Positions 26,100 through 35,342 of a stretch of DNA of 64,000 nucleotides are shown piece by piece. The position numbers and the translations under genes are program-made. Source of the stretch: an uncultured Mucilaginibacter sp. Its GTDB lineage: Bacteria; Bacteroidota; Bacteroidia; Sphingobacteriales; Sphingobacteriaceae. The stretch covers positions 1 through 64,000 of the forward strand of contig CAJYJH010000056.1 in assembly GCA_913775265.1 (NCBI GenBank). Direction: 5' to 3'. Below the pieces are notes generated by a model, which saw only the letters and a list, made by a program, of their open reading frames with translations, had not been told where the DNA came from and ran no database searches. Position 1 is the stretch's first letter. Every line of letters starts with the position of its first letter.

Positions 26100-28727
26100 A
26101 TGAATAAAACCCGTTTGCTCGACTGTAACCAACTGCTTGACATCTTTTCCGCTTCGCATATTGCAACGGCCATATATACTACTGAGGATTTAGTTATTGA
26201 AGCTGTAACGGATGCAATGCTGGCATTTTGGGGCAAAGACCGCTCTGTTATCGGTTTACCGTTAGAGCAGGCTGTGCCCGAACTGGTGGGGCAACCGTTT
26301 ATTGGCCAGATGCGTGAGGTGATCAAAACAGGCGAAACTTTTACGGCTAGCAGCACGCCTGCACAGTTAGAAATTGACGGCAAGCTGCAAACCAGTTATT
26401 ACGATTACGAGTACCGGGCGCTAAAAAACGAGAACGGACAGGTTTACTGCATGCTGCACACCGCTGCCGACGTAACCGAAAAGGTTTTGGGAGAGCATGC
26501 CATTGCGCATGAGCAGGAGCATTTGCGCAATATAGCCAATGAGCAGGCCTTAAACGAAGAATTGACAGCTGCCAACGAAGAACTGGGCGCGGTTAACGAA
26601 GAACTAAGGCAAACCCAGGAGCAGCTGAACGACCTTAACGCCGAGCTGGAAGATCGCATTTTAGCGCGTACCAGTCAGCTGGCATCCAGCGAGGCCCGTA
26701 TGCGTTATATGATTGACGATGCTCCGGTAGCTATAGCGGTGCTTGCCGGACCAAACTTTGTAGTTGAACAAGCCAATCAATATATTCTTAAAATTTGGGG
26801 TAAGACATCTTCGGTAATTGGTAAAACCGTTTATGATGCTTTGCCTGAGATTGCGGGGCAGGGCTTTTTTGAACTGCTGCAAAATGTTTTTAATAGCGGC
26901 GAAGCGTTTGTAGGTAGCGAGGTGCCCGGTAACATGGAGTACAACGGCCAGTTGTTGCAAATCTTTACCAATTTTGTATTTAAGCCGCTCAAAAATGATG
27001 ACGGCCAAACACATAGTGTAATGATAGTGGCTACCGAAGTGACCGAACAGGTACATGCCCGTCAGGCCACAGAAGCCGCCAAGCATCGTTTAGAAGCAAT
27101 GGTGAAAACAACCCCGGTAGCGATGACTATTTTGCACAGTCGTGATTTAACGATCGAAATAGCTAACAATGCTATGTACGACATTTGGCAGCGAACTGCT
27201 GAGCAAACCATCGGTAAACGTTTGGTGGATGTTTTCCCGGAGCTTATCGGTCAACCTTTTCCCGACCTGTTAGCGCAGGTTTTTAATACGGGTGAATGTA
27301 TTGCTTTCCCCGAAATGCCGGTTACCATTGGTTATACTGATGGTACATTAAAAAATATCTTTGTAAATTTTTCTTACGATCCAATCTTTGATCAGTCGGG
27401 TCAGGTCGAGTCTATCCTGGCATCGGTGGTCGATGTTAGCGAATCGGTGAAGGCCAGGCAGGAACTGGAATTGAGTCAGCACCAATTGCAGGAAGCTACC
27501 GAAGAGCTGGCTGCTTCTAATGAGGAGTTAACTTCGATAAACGAAGAAATGATGGCCTCAAACGAAGAATTGGCGGCCACCAATGAAGAATTAACAAGCA
27601 CACAAGATCATCTGCACAACACCATTGTGCAACTGGAAGAAAGCAGAGAACGCTTCAGTTTCCTGCTCAATTCAATCCCACAGCAGGTTTGGACCGCTGG
27701 TACGGATGGCAGGATAGATTATGTGAATGACGTTATTGCCAAAGAGTTTGGCCAGGACAAAACCACTCTTATTAACCGCGGATGGCAAAGGCTCATTCAC
27801 CCCGAAGATTTACCTAAAGCGCTGGAGCGTTGGCTGCATGCCTTGGAAAATGGTAATGAATATTTGGTTGAGTTTCGCTTAAAGCTGAGCGGAGGCCATT
27901 ACGAGTGGTATTTAGGGCGTGCCGTACCGTTGATTGAGCAGGGTAAAATTAAATTGTGGTTAGGTACCAACACCAACATCCATCTGCAAAAAACTAATGA
28001 GGAGAAGAAAGATGAATTTTTGTCAATCGCCAGCCATGAGTTGAGAACACCGCTCACCAGCATCAAAGCTTTTAACCAGTTGATGTCTCGCAGCGATGAC
28101 CCCGCAAAGTTTTCGGGCTTCGTTAAGAAATCGGCAGATCATATTTTCAGGTTAGAGAAGCTTATTGCTGACCTGTTGGACGTAACCCGCCTGAGCGCCG
28201 GCAAGCTGGAGTATAATATGCAGTCATTCAGTTTTAAACAGCTGCTTACCGAAAGCGTAGAGAATATACAGCACATGGCGCCCAACCACGAAATTGTTTT
28301 GAAAAATGCTGTCGAGCTTGATTTTACCGGCGACAACTTCCGGCTGGAGCAAGTGATGAACAACTTTTTGTCTAACGCGGTGAAATACTCGCCCAAGGGC
28401 GAAAAGGTGGTGGTAGACAGTAAGCTGGAGGATAATCAGTTAATTGTGTCTGTTCAGGATTTTGGCATCGGCATCGAGCCCTCACACATTAACAAATTGT
28501 TTGACCGCTACTACCGGGTAGACAACACCGCTATGCGTTTTGAGGGCTTGGGCCTGGGGCTGTTCATCTCGTCCGAAATATTGAAACGCCACCAGGGTAA
28601 AGTTTGGATAGAAAGCGAATTGGGCCAGGGATCCACATTTTACTTTAGCATACCAATTCTTACAGAAACAGCAGGTAACGACAGCATCAATATTGATTTA
28701 GGGATGGGCGTGAGTTCGGTTAATTAG
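26100..28727 (+). CDS. Multi-PAS sensor histidine kinase
   Basis: An 875-residue kinase without membrane segments. Order: PAS at about 12-135, coiled coil 150-200 with repeated NEEL words, PAS 210-325, PAS 335-460, second NEEL-rich coil 470-515, a PAS_3-type domain 520-640, HisKA with His646 in IASHELRTPLTSIK, and an HATPase with NNFLSNAVKYSP, VQDFGIGI and GLGLGLFIS. It is probably a cytosolic sensor of small ligands or redox state. No response regulator is adjacent. The ATG at 26100 is chosen over a TTG nine bases upstream. Confidence 0.9.
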   Translation: MNKTRLLDCNQLLDIFSASHIATAIYTTEDLVIEAVTDAMLAFWGKDRSVIGLPLEQAVPELVGQPFIGQMREVIKTGETFTASSTPAQLEIDGKLQTSYYDYEYRALKNENGQVYCMLHTAADVTEKVLGEHAIAHEQEHLRNIANEQALNEELTAANEELGAVNEELRQTQEQLNDLNAELEDRILARTSQLASSEARMRYMIDDAPVAIAVLAGPNFVVEQANQYILKIWGKTSSVIGKTVYDALPEIAGQGFFELLQNVFNSGEAFVGSEVPGNMEYNGQLLQIFTNFVFKPLKNDDGQTHSVMIVATEVTEQVHARQATEAAKHRLEAMVKTTPVAMTILHSRDLTIEIANNAMYDIWQRTAEQTIGKRLVDVFPELIGQPFPDLLAQVFNTGECIAFPEMPVTIGYTDGTLKNIFVNFSYDPIFDQSGQVESILASVVDVSESVKARQELELSQHQLQEATEELAASNEELTSINEEMMASNEELAATNEELTSTQDHLHNTIVQLEESRERFSFLLNSIPQQVWTAGTDGRIDYVNDVIAKEFGQDKTTLINRGWQRLIHPEDLPKALERWLHALENGNEYLVEFRLKLSGGHYEWYLGRAVPLIEQGKIKLWLGTNTNIHLQKTNEEKKDEFLSIASHELRTPLTSIKAFNQLMSRSDDPAKFSGFVKKSADHIFRLEKLIADLLDVTRLSAGKLEYNMQSFSFKQLLTESVENIQHMAPNHEIVLKNAVELDFTGDNFRLEQVMNNFLSNAVKYSPKGEKVVVDSKLEDNQLIVSVQDFGIGIEPSHINKLFDRYYRVDNTAMRFEGLGLGLFISSEILKRHQGKVWIESELGQGSTFYFSIPILTETAGNDSINIDLGMGVSSVN

Positions 28728-28875
28728 GAGCTTAGGCTACAAGGGTACCTAATCTATTTTTTAATACAGCCAGCAGCTTTGTTAATTGGAAGCTGTTTCT
28801 AAGTTTGGCGTGAGCTTGTAAAAAATAGTAGTTGTTGATGTTTCTCTTAACGCCGGATCTACACTATCATCCTGA

Positions 28876-28911
28876 GATGAGTTGAGGGATCAGCCCATCC
28901 CTTAACTCATC
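28876..28911. terminator. Hairpin between convergent kinase and DUF305 genes
   Basis: Arms GATGAGTTGAGGGAT (28876-28890) and ATCCCTTAACTCATC (28897-28911) pair over 15 bp with one G-U pair and a six-base loop. A T-run lies further right on the plus strand. Position and strength suggest a bidirectional terminator. Confidence 0.65.
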
Positions 28912-28922
28912 AAATACATAAT

Positions 28923-29375
28923 CTATTTTTGCAGGCTGTCAATCAATGCCTTCATTTCAGCAATTTCTTTCACTTGCGTTTCAATAATGCCGTCGGCCAA
29001 TTTTCTTACGCGCGGGTCTTTAATATGGGCGTTTTTGCTGGTCATGATAGCAATGGAATGGTGGGGGATCATACCTTTCATGTACTGCACATCGGCTATA
29101 CCGGTTTGTTTGTGTACGCCTACAAAGGCGAGTATAAATAAGGTGATACTGCCAGCAATGATGCTTAGGTTAATTTTTTTGTTGGTATACATCATCGGCA
29201 TCATCACCACCATCAAAATAGCCATGGCACAAATCATCAGCACCGTCATATACAAGCGCGTCATGCTTAAGTATATATGATCGGGCTCTTCTACGTTTAA
29301 AAACATGATGGCGTACATCAGCACAAACGATACTACCAGCATTACCGCAAACTTCTTATAATTCGAATTTTCCAT
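28923..29375 (-). CDS. DUF305 membrane protein
   Basis: A 150-residue protein with three hydrophobic helices (about 9-27, 40-62 and 70-88) followed by a DUF305 segment with GMIPHHSIAIMTS and then KLADGIIETQVKEIAEM. DUF305 is a ferritin-like helical domain often found beside copper genes; the paired His and the Met-rich helices suit metal contact. It begins 12 bases after the His/Met-rich outer-membrane protein gene and is the last gene of that operon. Confidence 0.8.
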   Translation of the reverse strand: MENSNYKKFAVMLVVSFVLMYAIMFLNVEEPDHIYLSMTRLYMTVLMICAMAILMVVMMPMMYTNKKINLSIIAGSITLFILAFVGVHKQTGIADVQYMKGMIPHHSIAIMTSKNAHIKDPRVRKLADGIIETQVKEIAEMKALIDSLQK

Positions 29376-29387
29376 TTTTTTTAAAAA

Positions 29388-30833
29388 TTACATCTTGTTA
29401 TTCATTTTCATTAAGCGTGGGTAAAGGCGCAAAAACACTTCTCCGGCCATAGGGTTGCGGCCATATAAGGTGTTCAGCCTTTTGTCTGCCCCAAACCACA
29501 TCATCTGCCCGCCACCGGCCAGGTTTAGCGGACCGATTTTAAACAGGTTATAGTTAAAACCAAGCGTAACGGCATTAACAGGAAATATGCTGTCGTCGCC
29601 GTATCTCAACGGGTCGAGCACCAGTTCTTCGGTAGTTTTTTGTACAAACTCATAGCGGGTGTAAATTTCCCATCGTTTTACCCTAACGTCTGCCTCAAGC
29701 AACGCGGCATTATCTCCCTGGTGATCGGGCGTTTTGTTTAATCCCCAAAGGGCAGTAGCATTAAAAGTGCGTTCATCGCCAAAAGGCAAACTGTAGGTTG
29801 CGGAGGCGGTGGTACGATATACATTTTCGCCGGCATGCAATTCTTCGGGAGCTTTTATAAACCCGTGAGATACCTGTAAAGCCCAGTTAACAGACGGATT
29901 GTAGTTTAACCTGCCGCTCCACGAGTCGAACCGTGGTTTATCAAAGTTATAGCGGTTCTGGTTAGGCTCGCGGCCGGTAAAGGAAGACGCTTCTAATTTA
30001 AACTGATAAAACCTGAAACCAACGGTTGCCACACCAAAAGTAATATGCGTAGCATCCGACCAATGATGACTGATTGGAGCATCCGGGTTCCCCATGGCCG
30101 ACGGGCGGTGCATAAACGCCACCGGTCCCAGTGCCGGCTCGCCGGGATAACCAACATATATGCTCAGGTCAGTATTTTTAGTGAACGAGTACGCGTAACT
30201 GGCCGACAGTTCGCTAAACAGGTCGTGCGGATGCTGGCGGTCAATAAGCGGGCTGCCTTTCCAGCTTTCGCCCGTTTGAAACAATAAAGGATAGCCGCGG
30301 CCGCCCTCGGTTAGCGGATCTAATGACATCATGAGGTTTAAATGCAATAGACCCCTTTGGCCAACTTTGCGTTGGGCCATGCCCATAAACCAGTTGGGGG
30401 CATCCAGTTTACTGTCGCCACGGCTACCTTTATCAAACAAATCCTGCTTGGTATACCGTAAATTGAGATTACCATGCAGCATGTAACTCCAGTTTTTGCT
30501 GTTTAGCATAATGCCGTACATGGGCGAAGCATCCGGCAGCCAGCCGGTTCCCGATCCTGTCCTGGTCATGGGTAAGTTTCGCGATTGCGAATTACTCATC
30601 ATCATCATGTCCATGTGCCCATTATCGGTCATGGTCATACCCGGCATCGACTGCATGTGATGTTGCATGCCCTGATGATGCTGGTGTGTTGCGGGCTTGG
30701 CATTCTTTTTTGAGGTTGTATCAGTGCGTTGATGCATCTTTGAGTCATGCATCTTCATAGGTTCCTGAGCGTGTGCTTGCACCATGGCCATAAAAACAGC
30801 CACTATAACACGCCATAAATGTTTTTTCATCAA
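29388..30833 (-). CDS. His/Met-rich exported outer-membrane protein, probably metal-related
   Basis: A 481-residue exported protein. After the signal peptide (MMKKHLWRVIVAVFMAMVQAHAQ) comes a stretch of about 60 residues very rich in His and Met (for example HQHHQGMQHHMQSMPGM and GHMDMMMM), a likely copper-binding sequence. The rest (about 100-481) looks like an outer-membrane beta barrel with repeated aromatic strands. Neighbours are a DUF305 protein and a Cys/His-rich protein. I infer copper or similar metal handling; the family name is not certain. The first of two Met codons is used. Confidence 0.7.
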   Translation of the reverse strand: MMKKHLWRVIVAVFMAMVQAHAQEPMKMHDSKMHQRTDTTSKKNAKPATHQHHQGMQHHMQSMPGMTMTDNGHMDMMMMSNSQSRNLPMTRTGSGTGWLPDASPMYGIMLNSKNWSYMLHGNLNLRYTKQDLFDKGSRGDSKLDAPNWFMGMAQRKVGQRGLLHLNLMMSLDPLTEGGRGYPLLFQTGESWKGSPLIDRQHPHDLFSELSASYAYSFTKNTDLSIYVGYPGEPALGPVAFMHRPSAMGNPDAPISHHWSDATHITFGVATVGFRFYQFKLEASSFTGREPNQNRYNFDKPRFDSWSGRLNYNPSVNWALQVSHGFIKAPEELHAGENVYRTTASATYSLPFGDERTFNATALWGLNKTPDHQGDNAALLEADVRVKRWEIYTRYEFVQKTTEELVLDPLRYGDDSIFPVNAVTLGFNYNLFKIGPLNLAGGGQMMWFGADKRLNTLYGRNPMAGEVFLRLYPRLMKMNNKM

Positions 30834-30981
30834 TTGTTATTGTTTTGATTTAGCAAATAATAGATCATCGGCTTAATCAATTAAATAAGTGCTGTGTGAT
30901 AAGCTCACATCAAACCAATACATAATCGATTAGCGATACATGGCAACAAACAGGTGCTGCCACAAATTATATCTGCAGAAA

Positions 30982-31440
30982 TCAAATCAATATAGAACGG
31001 AACTTTAGGTACAAAGGAATATGGGCATAAACGGGTGGACCGGTGGCCTGAGGGTAGCAGTGAGGTGTTACCAGCATATAAGCGATAACCCGGTAATGCA
31101 TAGCCTCCGTTGGCAGCAGAGTTACTACCTGCGTAAAATCAGTGCTAACTGTTGGCGATACATTTTCGCGCACCAAGTATATGCCATGTTGCCTGCAACA
31201 TTTACAATCTTTACCATTGCCGCATTTATCTTTTTGGCGATGGTGCTGATCGGCCATTTTTTCGGAACGCTTATGCGCAGAAGAAGACAGCCTGGACTTG
31301 TTTTGGTGAAGATGAGAGCTTGATTTTACCGAGGCGCCTGCAAAGAAAGCTTCGGAAGTGCAATGCACCAGACAGGCAAATGCCCCTGTAGATAACAGGA
31401 GGTAGAAACCAGCCAGGATAAACGCATTGATTTTCCGCAT
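30982..31440 (-). CDS. Small exported Cys/His-rich protein
   Basis: A 152-residue protein starting with a hydrophobic signal-like segment (MRKINAFILAGFYLLLSTGAFA). It then carries CLVHC, clustered His residues (SSHLHQNK, ADQHHRQ) and a Cys-rich DKCGNGKDCKCCRQH stretch, all candidate metal ligands. The C-terminal third is hydrophobic. It is upstream of the His/Met-rich barrel gene by 148 bases on the same strand and probably belongs to the same metal-related unit. I do not recognise a defined family. Confidence 0.6.
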   Translation of the reverse strand: MRKINAFILAGFYLLLSTGAFACLVHCTSEAFFAGASVKSSSHLHQNKSRLSSSAHKRSEKMADQHHRQKDKCGNGKDCKCCRQHGIYLVRENVSPTVSTDFTQVVTLLPTEAMHYRVIAYMLVTPHCYPQATGPPVYAHIPLYLKFRSILI

Positions 31441-31558
31441 CTTATGCTAAATTACACCAGCACTGGATAATTGTTTTTAATAACTTTTTAATATTAGATC
31501 CTTTATTTGTAATAAGCCTTCAGCAATCGCTAAATATATTTCGACGGTCTTCAACCAC

Positions 31559-32626
31559 ATGATGATTTATAAACTGTTATATACCCTCGTTTTAGCAACG
31601 ATTACAAACACCTGGATAAATGCACAGATTAAAACTGAAAATGTGCAGAATAAAATGGAGTTTAGAAATGAAGACTCAGTTGCCAGGCGAGGGCCGATTT
31701 CCATCGTTCGTGGCATGATACAAGACAGGAAAGGCAATATCTGGATTGCTTCTTTTCAGGGTGTATTTAAGTACGACGGAAAAGCATTTGTAAACATAAC
31801 AGGCAAAGTAAGTTCGGCCCGTTTTTTCTCCATTTTGGAAGACCGAAACGGTAACTTTTGGTTCGGTTCTATCGGTTCGGGCGTTTATTTTTACGACGGA
31901 AATTCGTTCCGGAATTTAACTATCAAAGACGGACTTTTAAATAATGGGGTGACGTGTATCTATGAAGATAGGGCAGGTGACGTCTGGTTTGGCGTTTCGG
32001 GAGGGGCCAGTCGTTACGATGGAAAGTCATTCAGAAATTACGTCATTGAAGGGAACACCATGCATGAAGACCATAGCGGAAAAGTGTTCCCCAACAGAGC
32101 GCCTTACGAAGTGAACGCTATAACCGAAGATAAAAAAGGCAGATTTTGGCTCGCTACCAGAGGCGGCACTTTCACTTACGATGGCAAGGAATTTAGTGTG
32201 GTAAGTCAGTCGGGCAAACTATTTAAAAACGTCCGTTCATTAATCGAAGATACCAAAGGCCGTATCTGGCTGGGAGGGAACGACGGTTTGTGGCGCTACG
32301 AGGGCGGCAATTTTACCCAGGTAAGCAATGCCTTTACTGGCTGTGTTTACGAGGATAGGCAAGGCAATCTTTGGACAAGCTCCGGTACAGATTCTCCCCA
32401 AGAGTACGCGCTATCCCGTTACAGCGCAAAAACCTTATCTGCTCGCACCATATCATCACCAAAAGTAATGGCTATCGCCAAAATTGTTTTTGCAATTTTA
32501 GAAGCAAAAGGCGGCGTTATATGGTTTAGTACATTTAAAGGTGTGCACAAGTTAGATGGCAAAAAAGCTACCTATGCAGATGGCGAAGCATTTGAGACAT
32601 TCCCTAAAAAGAAATGGCCGTTTTAA
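31559..32626 (+). CDS. Stand-alone two-component-type propeller protein
   Basis: A 355-residue exported protein with a signal peptide ending INAQ and about seven Reg_prop repeats of the form EDRxGNxWFGxxxGVxxYDGxxF, for example IQDRKGNIWIASFQGVFKYDG. Such blades normally form the periplasmic sensor of Bacteroidota hybrid two-component systems, but here there is no Y_Y_Y domain, membrane helix or kinase. It is divergent from the metal-related operon. A role as a free ligand-binding propeller is inferred. Confidence 0.75.
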   Translation: MMIYKLLYTLVLATITNTWINAQIKTENVQNKMEFRNEDSVARRGPISIVRGMIQDRKGNIWIASFQGVFKYDGKAFVNITGKVSSARFFSILEDRNGNFWFGSIGSGVYFYDGNSFRNLTIKDGLLNNGVTCIYEDRAGDVWFGVSGGASRYDGKSFRNYVIEGNTMHEDHSGKVFPNRAPYEVNAITEDKKGRFWLATRGGTFTYDGKEFSVVSQSGKLFKNVRSLIEDTKGRIWLGGNDGLWRYEGGNFTQVSNAFTGCVYEDRQGNLWTSSGTDSPQEYALSRYSAKTLSARTISSPKVMAIAKIVFAILEAKGGVIWFSTFKGVHKLDGKKATYADGEAFETFPKKKWPF

Positions 32627-32636
32627 CTATCATATT

Positions 32637-33050
32637 TTAATGCGGCAACCTGTTTTTTACCAAACCATACAGGTAGGTACCGCCAAGCGCACCGATTACG
32701 ACGATAATCATAGTCACAAAACCATAGCCAATGTTAACAAACATGGGGCCCGGGCAGGCACCGGTCAACGCCCAGCCTAAGCCAAAAATCAAACCGCCCA
32801 AGATGTATTTTGTCCAGCTTTTGTCTTTATCAGGTATTACGATAGCATTTCCTTGAAAATCTTTAATGTTAAACCGTTTGATCAGGTAAACCGAAATTGT
32901 GCCCAGAACAACAGCCGTACCGATGATGCCGTACATATGAAAAGATTGGAATCGGAACATCTCCTGAATACGGTACCATGAAATAGCCTCGGACTTAGCC
33001 ATGGTTATGCCAAAAACGATACCTGCCAAAATGAATTTTAGTCCTTTCAT
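32637..33050 (-). CDS. YeeE/YedE-type transporter, second half-protein (DUF6691-like)
   Basis: A 137-residue membrane protein with four hydrophobic helices. The motif LTGACPGPMFVNIG is the conserved Cys-containing G-A-C-P-G-P signature of the second half of YeeE/YedE. It starts 3 bases after the first half gene, and the two together should make one transporter for thiosulfate or a related sulfur compound. Confidence 0.8.
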   Translation of the reverse strand: MKGLKFILAGIVFGITMAKSEAISWYRIQEMFRFQSFHMYGIIGTAVVLGTISVYLIKRFNIKDFQGNAIVIPDKDKSWTKYILGGLIFGLGWALTGACPGPMFVNIGYGFVTMIIVVIGALGGTYLYGLVKNRLPH

Positions 33051-33053
33051 ACG

Positions 33054-33608
33054 TTAAAAAATCAAGGGTAAAAGTAAATGAGTCATGATGAGTCCGCCCA
33101 AAAAAAAGCCGATCACGGCTACCAGTGAGGGAAGTTGCAGGTTAGATAAGCCGCTGATGGCATGGCCCGATGTGCAGCCGCCCGCATACCGCGAACCGAA
33201 CCCTACCAGTAAACCACCGGTCAGCATAAGCACAATATTTTTCAAAGACAGAGCATGGATGCTAAACAACTGTTCCGGATTTAACTGCCCGTCAAAATGA
33301 ATACCTAAGCCACTTAGGTCTTGTATAGTTGCAGCCGAAAGTTTCAAAGGCGCGCCGTTGCTAAGCAAGGTTGATGAAAGTACGCCACCAATGATGGACC
33401 CGATCAGGAAAAGTAAATTCCATTTTTGGGTGCACCAGTCAAAATCAAAAAATGATACCCGTTTGCCGGCACCAGCTATAGAACATATGGTGCGTAAGTT
33501 TGACGAGAACCCAAAGGATTTACCAAAGTAAAGCAGCATTACCATTATGCCCGCTATGGCTATGCCCGAGGTGTACCAAGGCCAGGGTTGTTTCAATAAG
33601 TCGATCAT
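33054..33608 (-). CDS. YeeE/YedE-type transporter, first half-protein
   Basis: A 184-residue membrane protein of the YeeE/YedE sulfur transport family. The signature GSRYAGGCTSGHAISGLSNL holds the conserved Cys, and about five hydrophobic helices are present. YeeE (TsuA) imports thiosulfate using Cys residues in the two halves. The other half is encoded separately just downstream. The pair lies after the metal-related genes and before speA, with no sulfur enzyme nearby. Confidence 0.82.
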   Translation of the reverse strand: MIDLLKQPWPWYTSGIAIAGIMVMLLYFGKSFGFSSNLRTICSIAGAGKRVSFFDFDWCTQKWNLLFLIGSIIGGVLSSTLLSNGAPLKLSAATIQDLSGLGIHFDGQLNPEQLFSIHALSLKNIVLMLTGGLLVGFGSRYAGGCTSGHAISGLSNLQLPSLVAVIGFFLGGLIMTHLLLPLIF

Positions 33609-33689
33609 TTAATATGAAAGATACAAAGTTTCTGAGGTGTTTACCTTTCTGTAGAGTAGGAATTTGTGATAGAGCGGAGCAAAAACTCA

Positions 33690-33722
33690 GCAAAAAAAAA
33701 GCGCCCCTGTCCGGAGCGCTTT
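33690..33722 (-). terminator. Terminator of the arginine decarboxylase gene
   Basis: Read on the minus strand, a stem AAAGCGC/GCGCTTT (33716-33722 with 33698-33704, extended inward by two G-C pairs) is followed by nine T residues. It sits directly after the speA stop codon. Confidence 0.88.
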
Positions 33723-33726
33723 AGTT

Positions 33727-35121
33727 TTAGGCAGTGTAGCCCAGTATTTTAAGTACCTGTTTACTGTTTTGTTCTTCGCCAAAAACCTCAAAGTTAAAGG
33801 TCTCGTCGCGGTTTCGGCGGATGAGCACATGTTTAGGCGATGGCAGCAGACAATGGTGTATACCACCGTAGCCGCTCAATACTTCCTGATAGGCTCCGGT
33901 GTTAAAAAAGCCGAGGTATTGCACCTTGCGTGTTTTAGGCATAAATACACTGTTCATGTGCGCCTCCTGGTTGTAGTAATCCTGGCCATCGCAGGTAATA
34001 CCGCCTAAATTTACACGTTCATACTCGGCATCCCAGTTATTAATGGGTAGCAGGATGTATTTTTGGTTTAACGCCCAAACGTCTGGTAGGTTAGTGATAA
34101 ACGAACCATCCAGCATCAGCCATTTCTCGCGGTCGTTTTGTTGTTTACGGCCCAATACTTTGTACAGTATGCCCGATGCTTCTGCACAGGTATACTTACC
34201 AAACTCGGTAATAATATCCGGTTCAACAACATCGTTTTCGGCGCATATTTCTTTGATACGTTTCACAATCTCGGTGATCATATACTCGTAATCAAAATCA
34301 AACACCAGCGAATCTTTGAAAGGCATACCGCCGCCAATATCCAGCGTATCCAGCTCTGGGTTAATTTTTTTGAATTTACAGTACAGCGTCACGTATTTCT
34401 CCAACTCGTTCCAGTAATATGGCGTGTCAGAAATACCTGAGTTGATAAAGAAGTGCAGCAGCTTAACACGGAAGTTAGGATTCTTTTCTACCTTGTTGTA
34501 GTAAAAGTCAATCACATCCTCCATGCGGATGCCTAAACGCGAGGTGTAAAACTGCGAGTCAGGTTGCTCCTCAGATGCGATACGGATGCCCAGGTTACAG
34601 GGAGTATCCATCTCAATCTCGTCGTCGTATATGTTAAACTCTTCTTTATTATCTAATACCGGGATGATATTCTGGAAACCGTCATGCAGCATGTCTACAA
34701 TGTACTGCTTATATTGGTAGGTTTTAAAGCCGTTACATATCACGGTAATATCCTTACTCACCACGCCTTTTTTCTCAAGCGCATCAATCATCGGCATATC
34801 AAAAGCTGATGATGTTTCTAAGTGGATATCGTTTTTAAGTGCTTCTTCAACCACATGCTTAAAATGCGAACTTTTGGTACAGTAACAGTATTTATAACTG
34901 CCGCGGTAGTTGTTCTTGATGATGGCCTGCTGAAACATCAATTTAGCCTGCTGTATCTTTTTGGAGATAATAGGAACGTAAGTAAAGCGCAAGGGCGTAC
35001 CGTACGTTTCAATCATTTCCATTAAATTAAGATCATGAAAATATAATTCATCATCTATGATCTCGAAACCCTCCTGCGGAAAACCTACACTTAGGTCAAG
35101 AAATTCCTGGTAGCTTTGCAT
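33727..35121 (-). CDS. speA: Arginine decarboxylase (fold III, PLP-dependent)
   Basis: A 464-residue alanine-racemase-fold decarboxylase of the kind Bacteroidota use to make agmatine and spermidine precursors. Landmarks: YKYCYCTKSSHFKHVVEEAL with the PLP-binding Lys, DIGGGMPF for phosphate binding, ITEFGKYTCAEASGIL and CNGFKTYQYKQYI. The true substrate (arginine or another basic acid) is an inference from family. It has its own terminator and stands alone. Confidence 0.85.
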   Translation of the reverse strand: MQSYQEFLDLSVGFPQEGFEIIDDELYFHDLNLMEMIETYGTPLRFTYVPIISKKIQQAKLMFQQAIIKNNYRGSYKYCYCTKSSHFKHVVEEALKNDIHLETSSAFDMPMIDALEKKGVVSKDITVICNGFKTYQYKQYIVDMLHDGFQNIIPVLDNKEEFNIYDDEIEMDTPCNLGIRIASEEQPDSQFYTSRLGIRMEDVIDFYYNKVEKNPNFRVKLLHFFINSGISDTPYYWNELEKYVTLYCKFKKINPELDTLDIGGGMPFKDSLVFDFDYEYMITEIVKRIKEICAENDVVEPDIITEFGKYTCAEASGILYKVLGRKQQNDREKWLMLDGSFITNLPDVWALNQKYILLPINNWDAEYERVNLGGITCDGQDYYNQEAHMNSVFMPKTRKVQYLGFFNTGAYQEVLSGYGGIHHCLLPSPKHVLIRRNRDETFNFEVFGEEQNSKQVLKILGYTA

Positions 35122-35342
35122 TCTATCTGTTTACTATAAATTTTTGCAAAAGTGTAATTTTTTTGCAGAATAAAAAGGTAAAGTTGTTCACAAATTTATA
35201 GCCGGAATGTAATTTATTCTCAACCTGTTACCCGCTGTAAAACAGCCGGATAATTCATAAAGTTTTTGATATAATGATTTAAAACAAGCCCAATTATAAC
35301 TCATTGTATTAAAGATAAATAAGTCAACGCTTTGAAGCTTTG

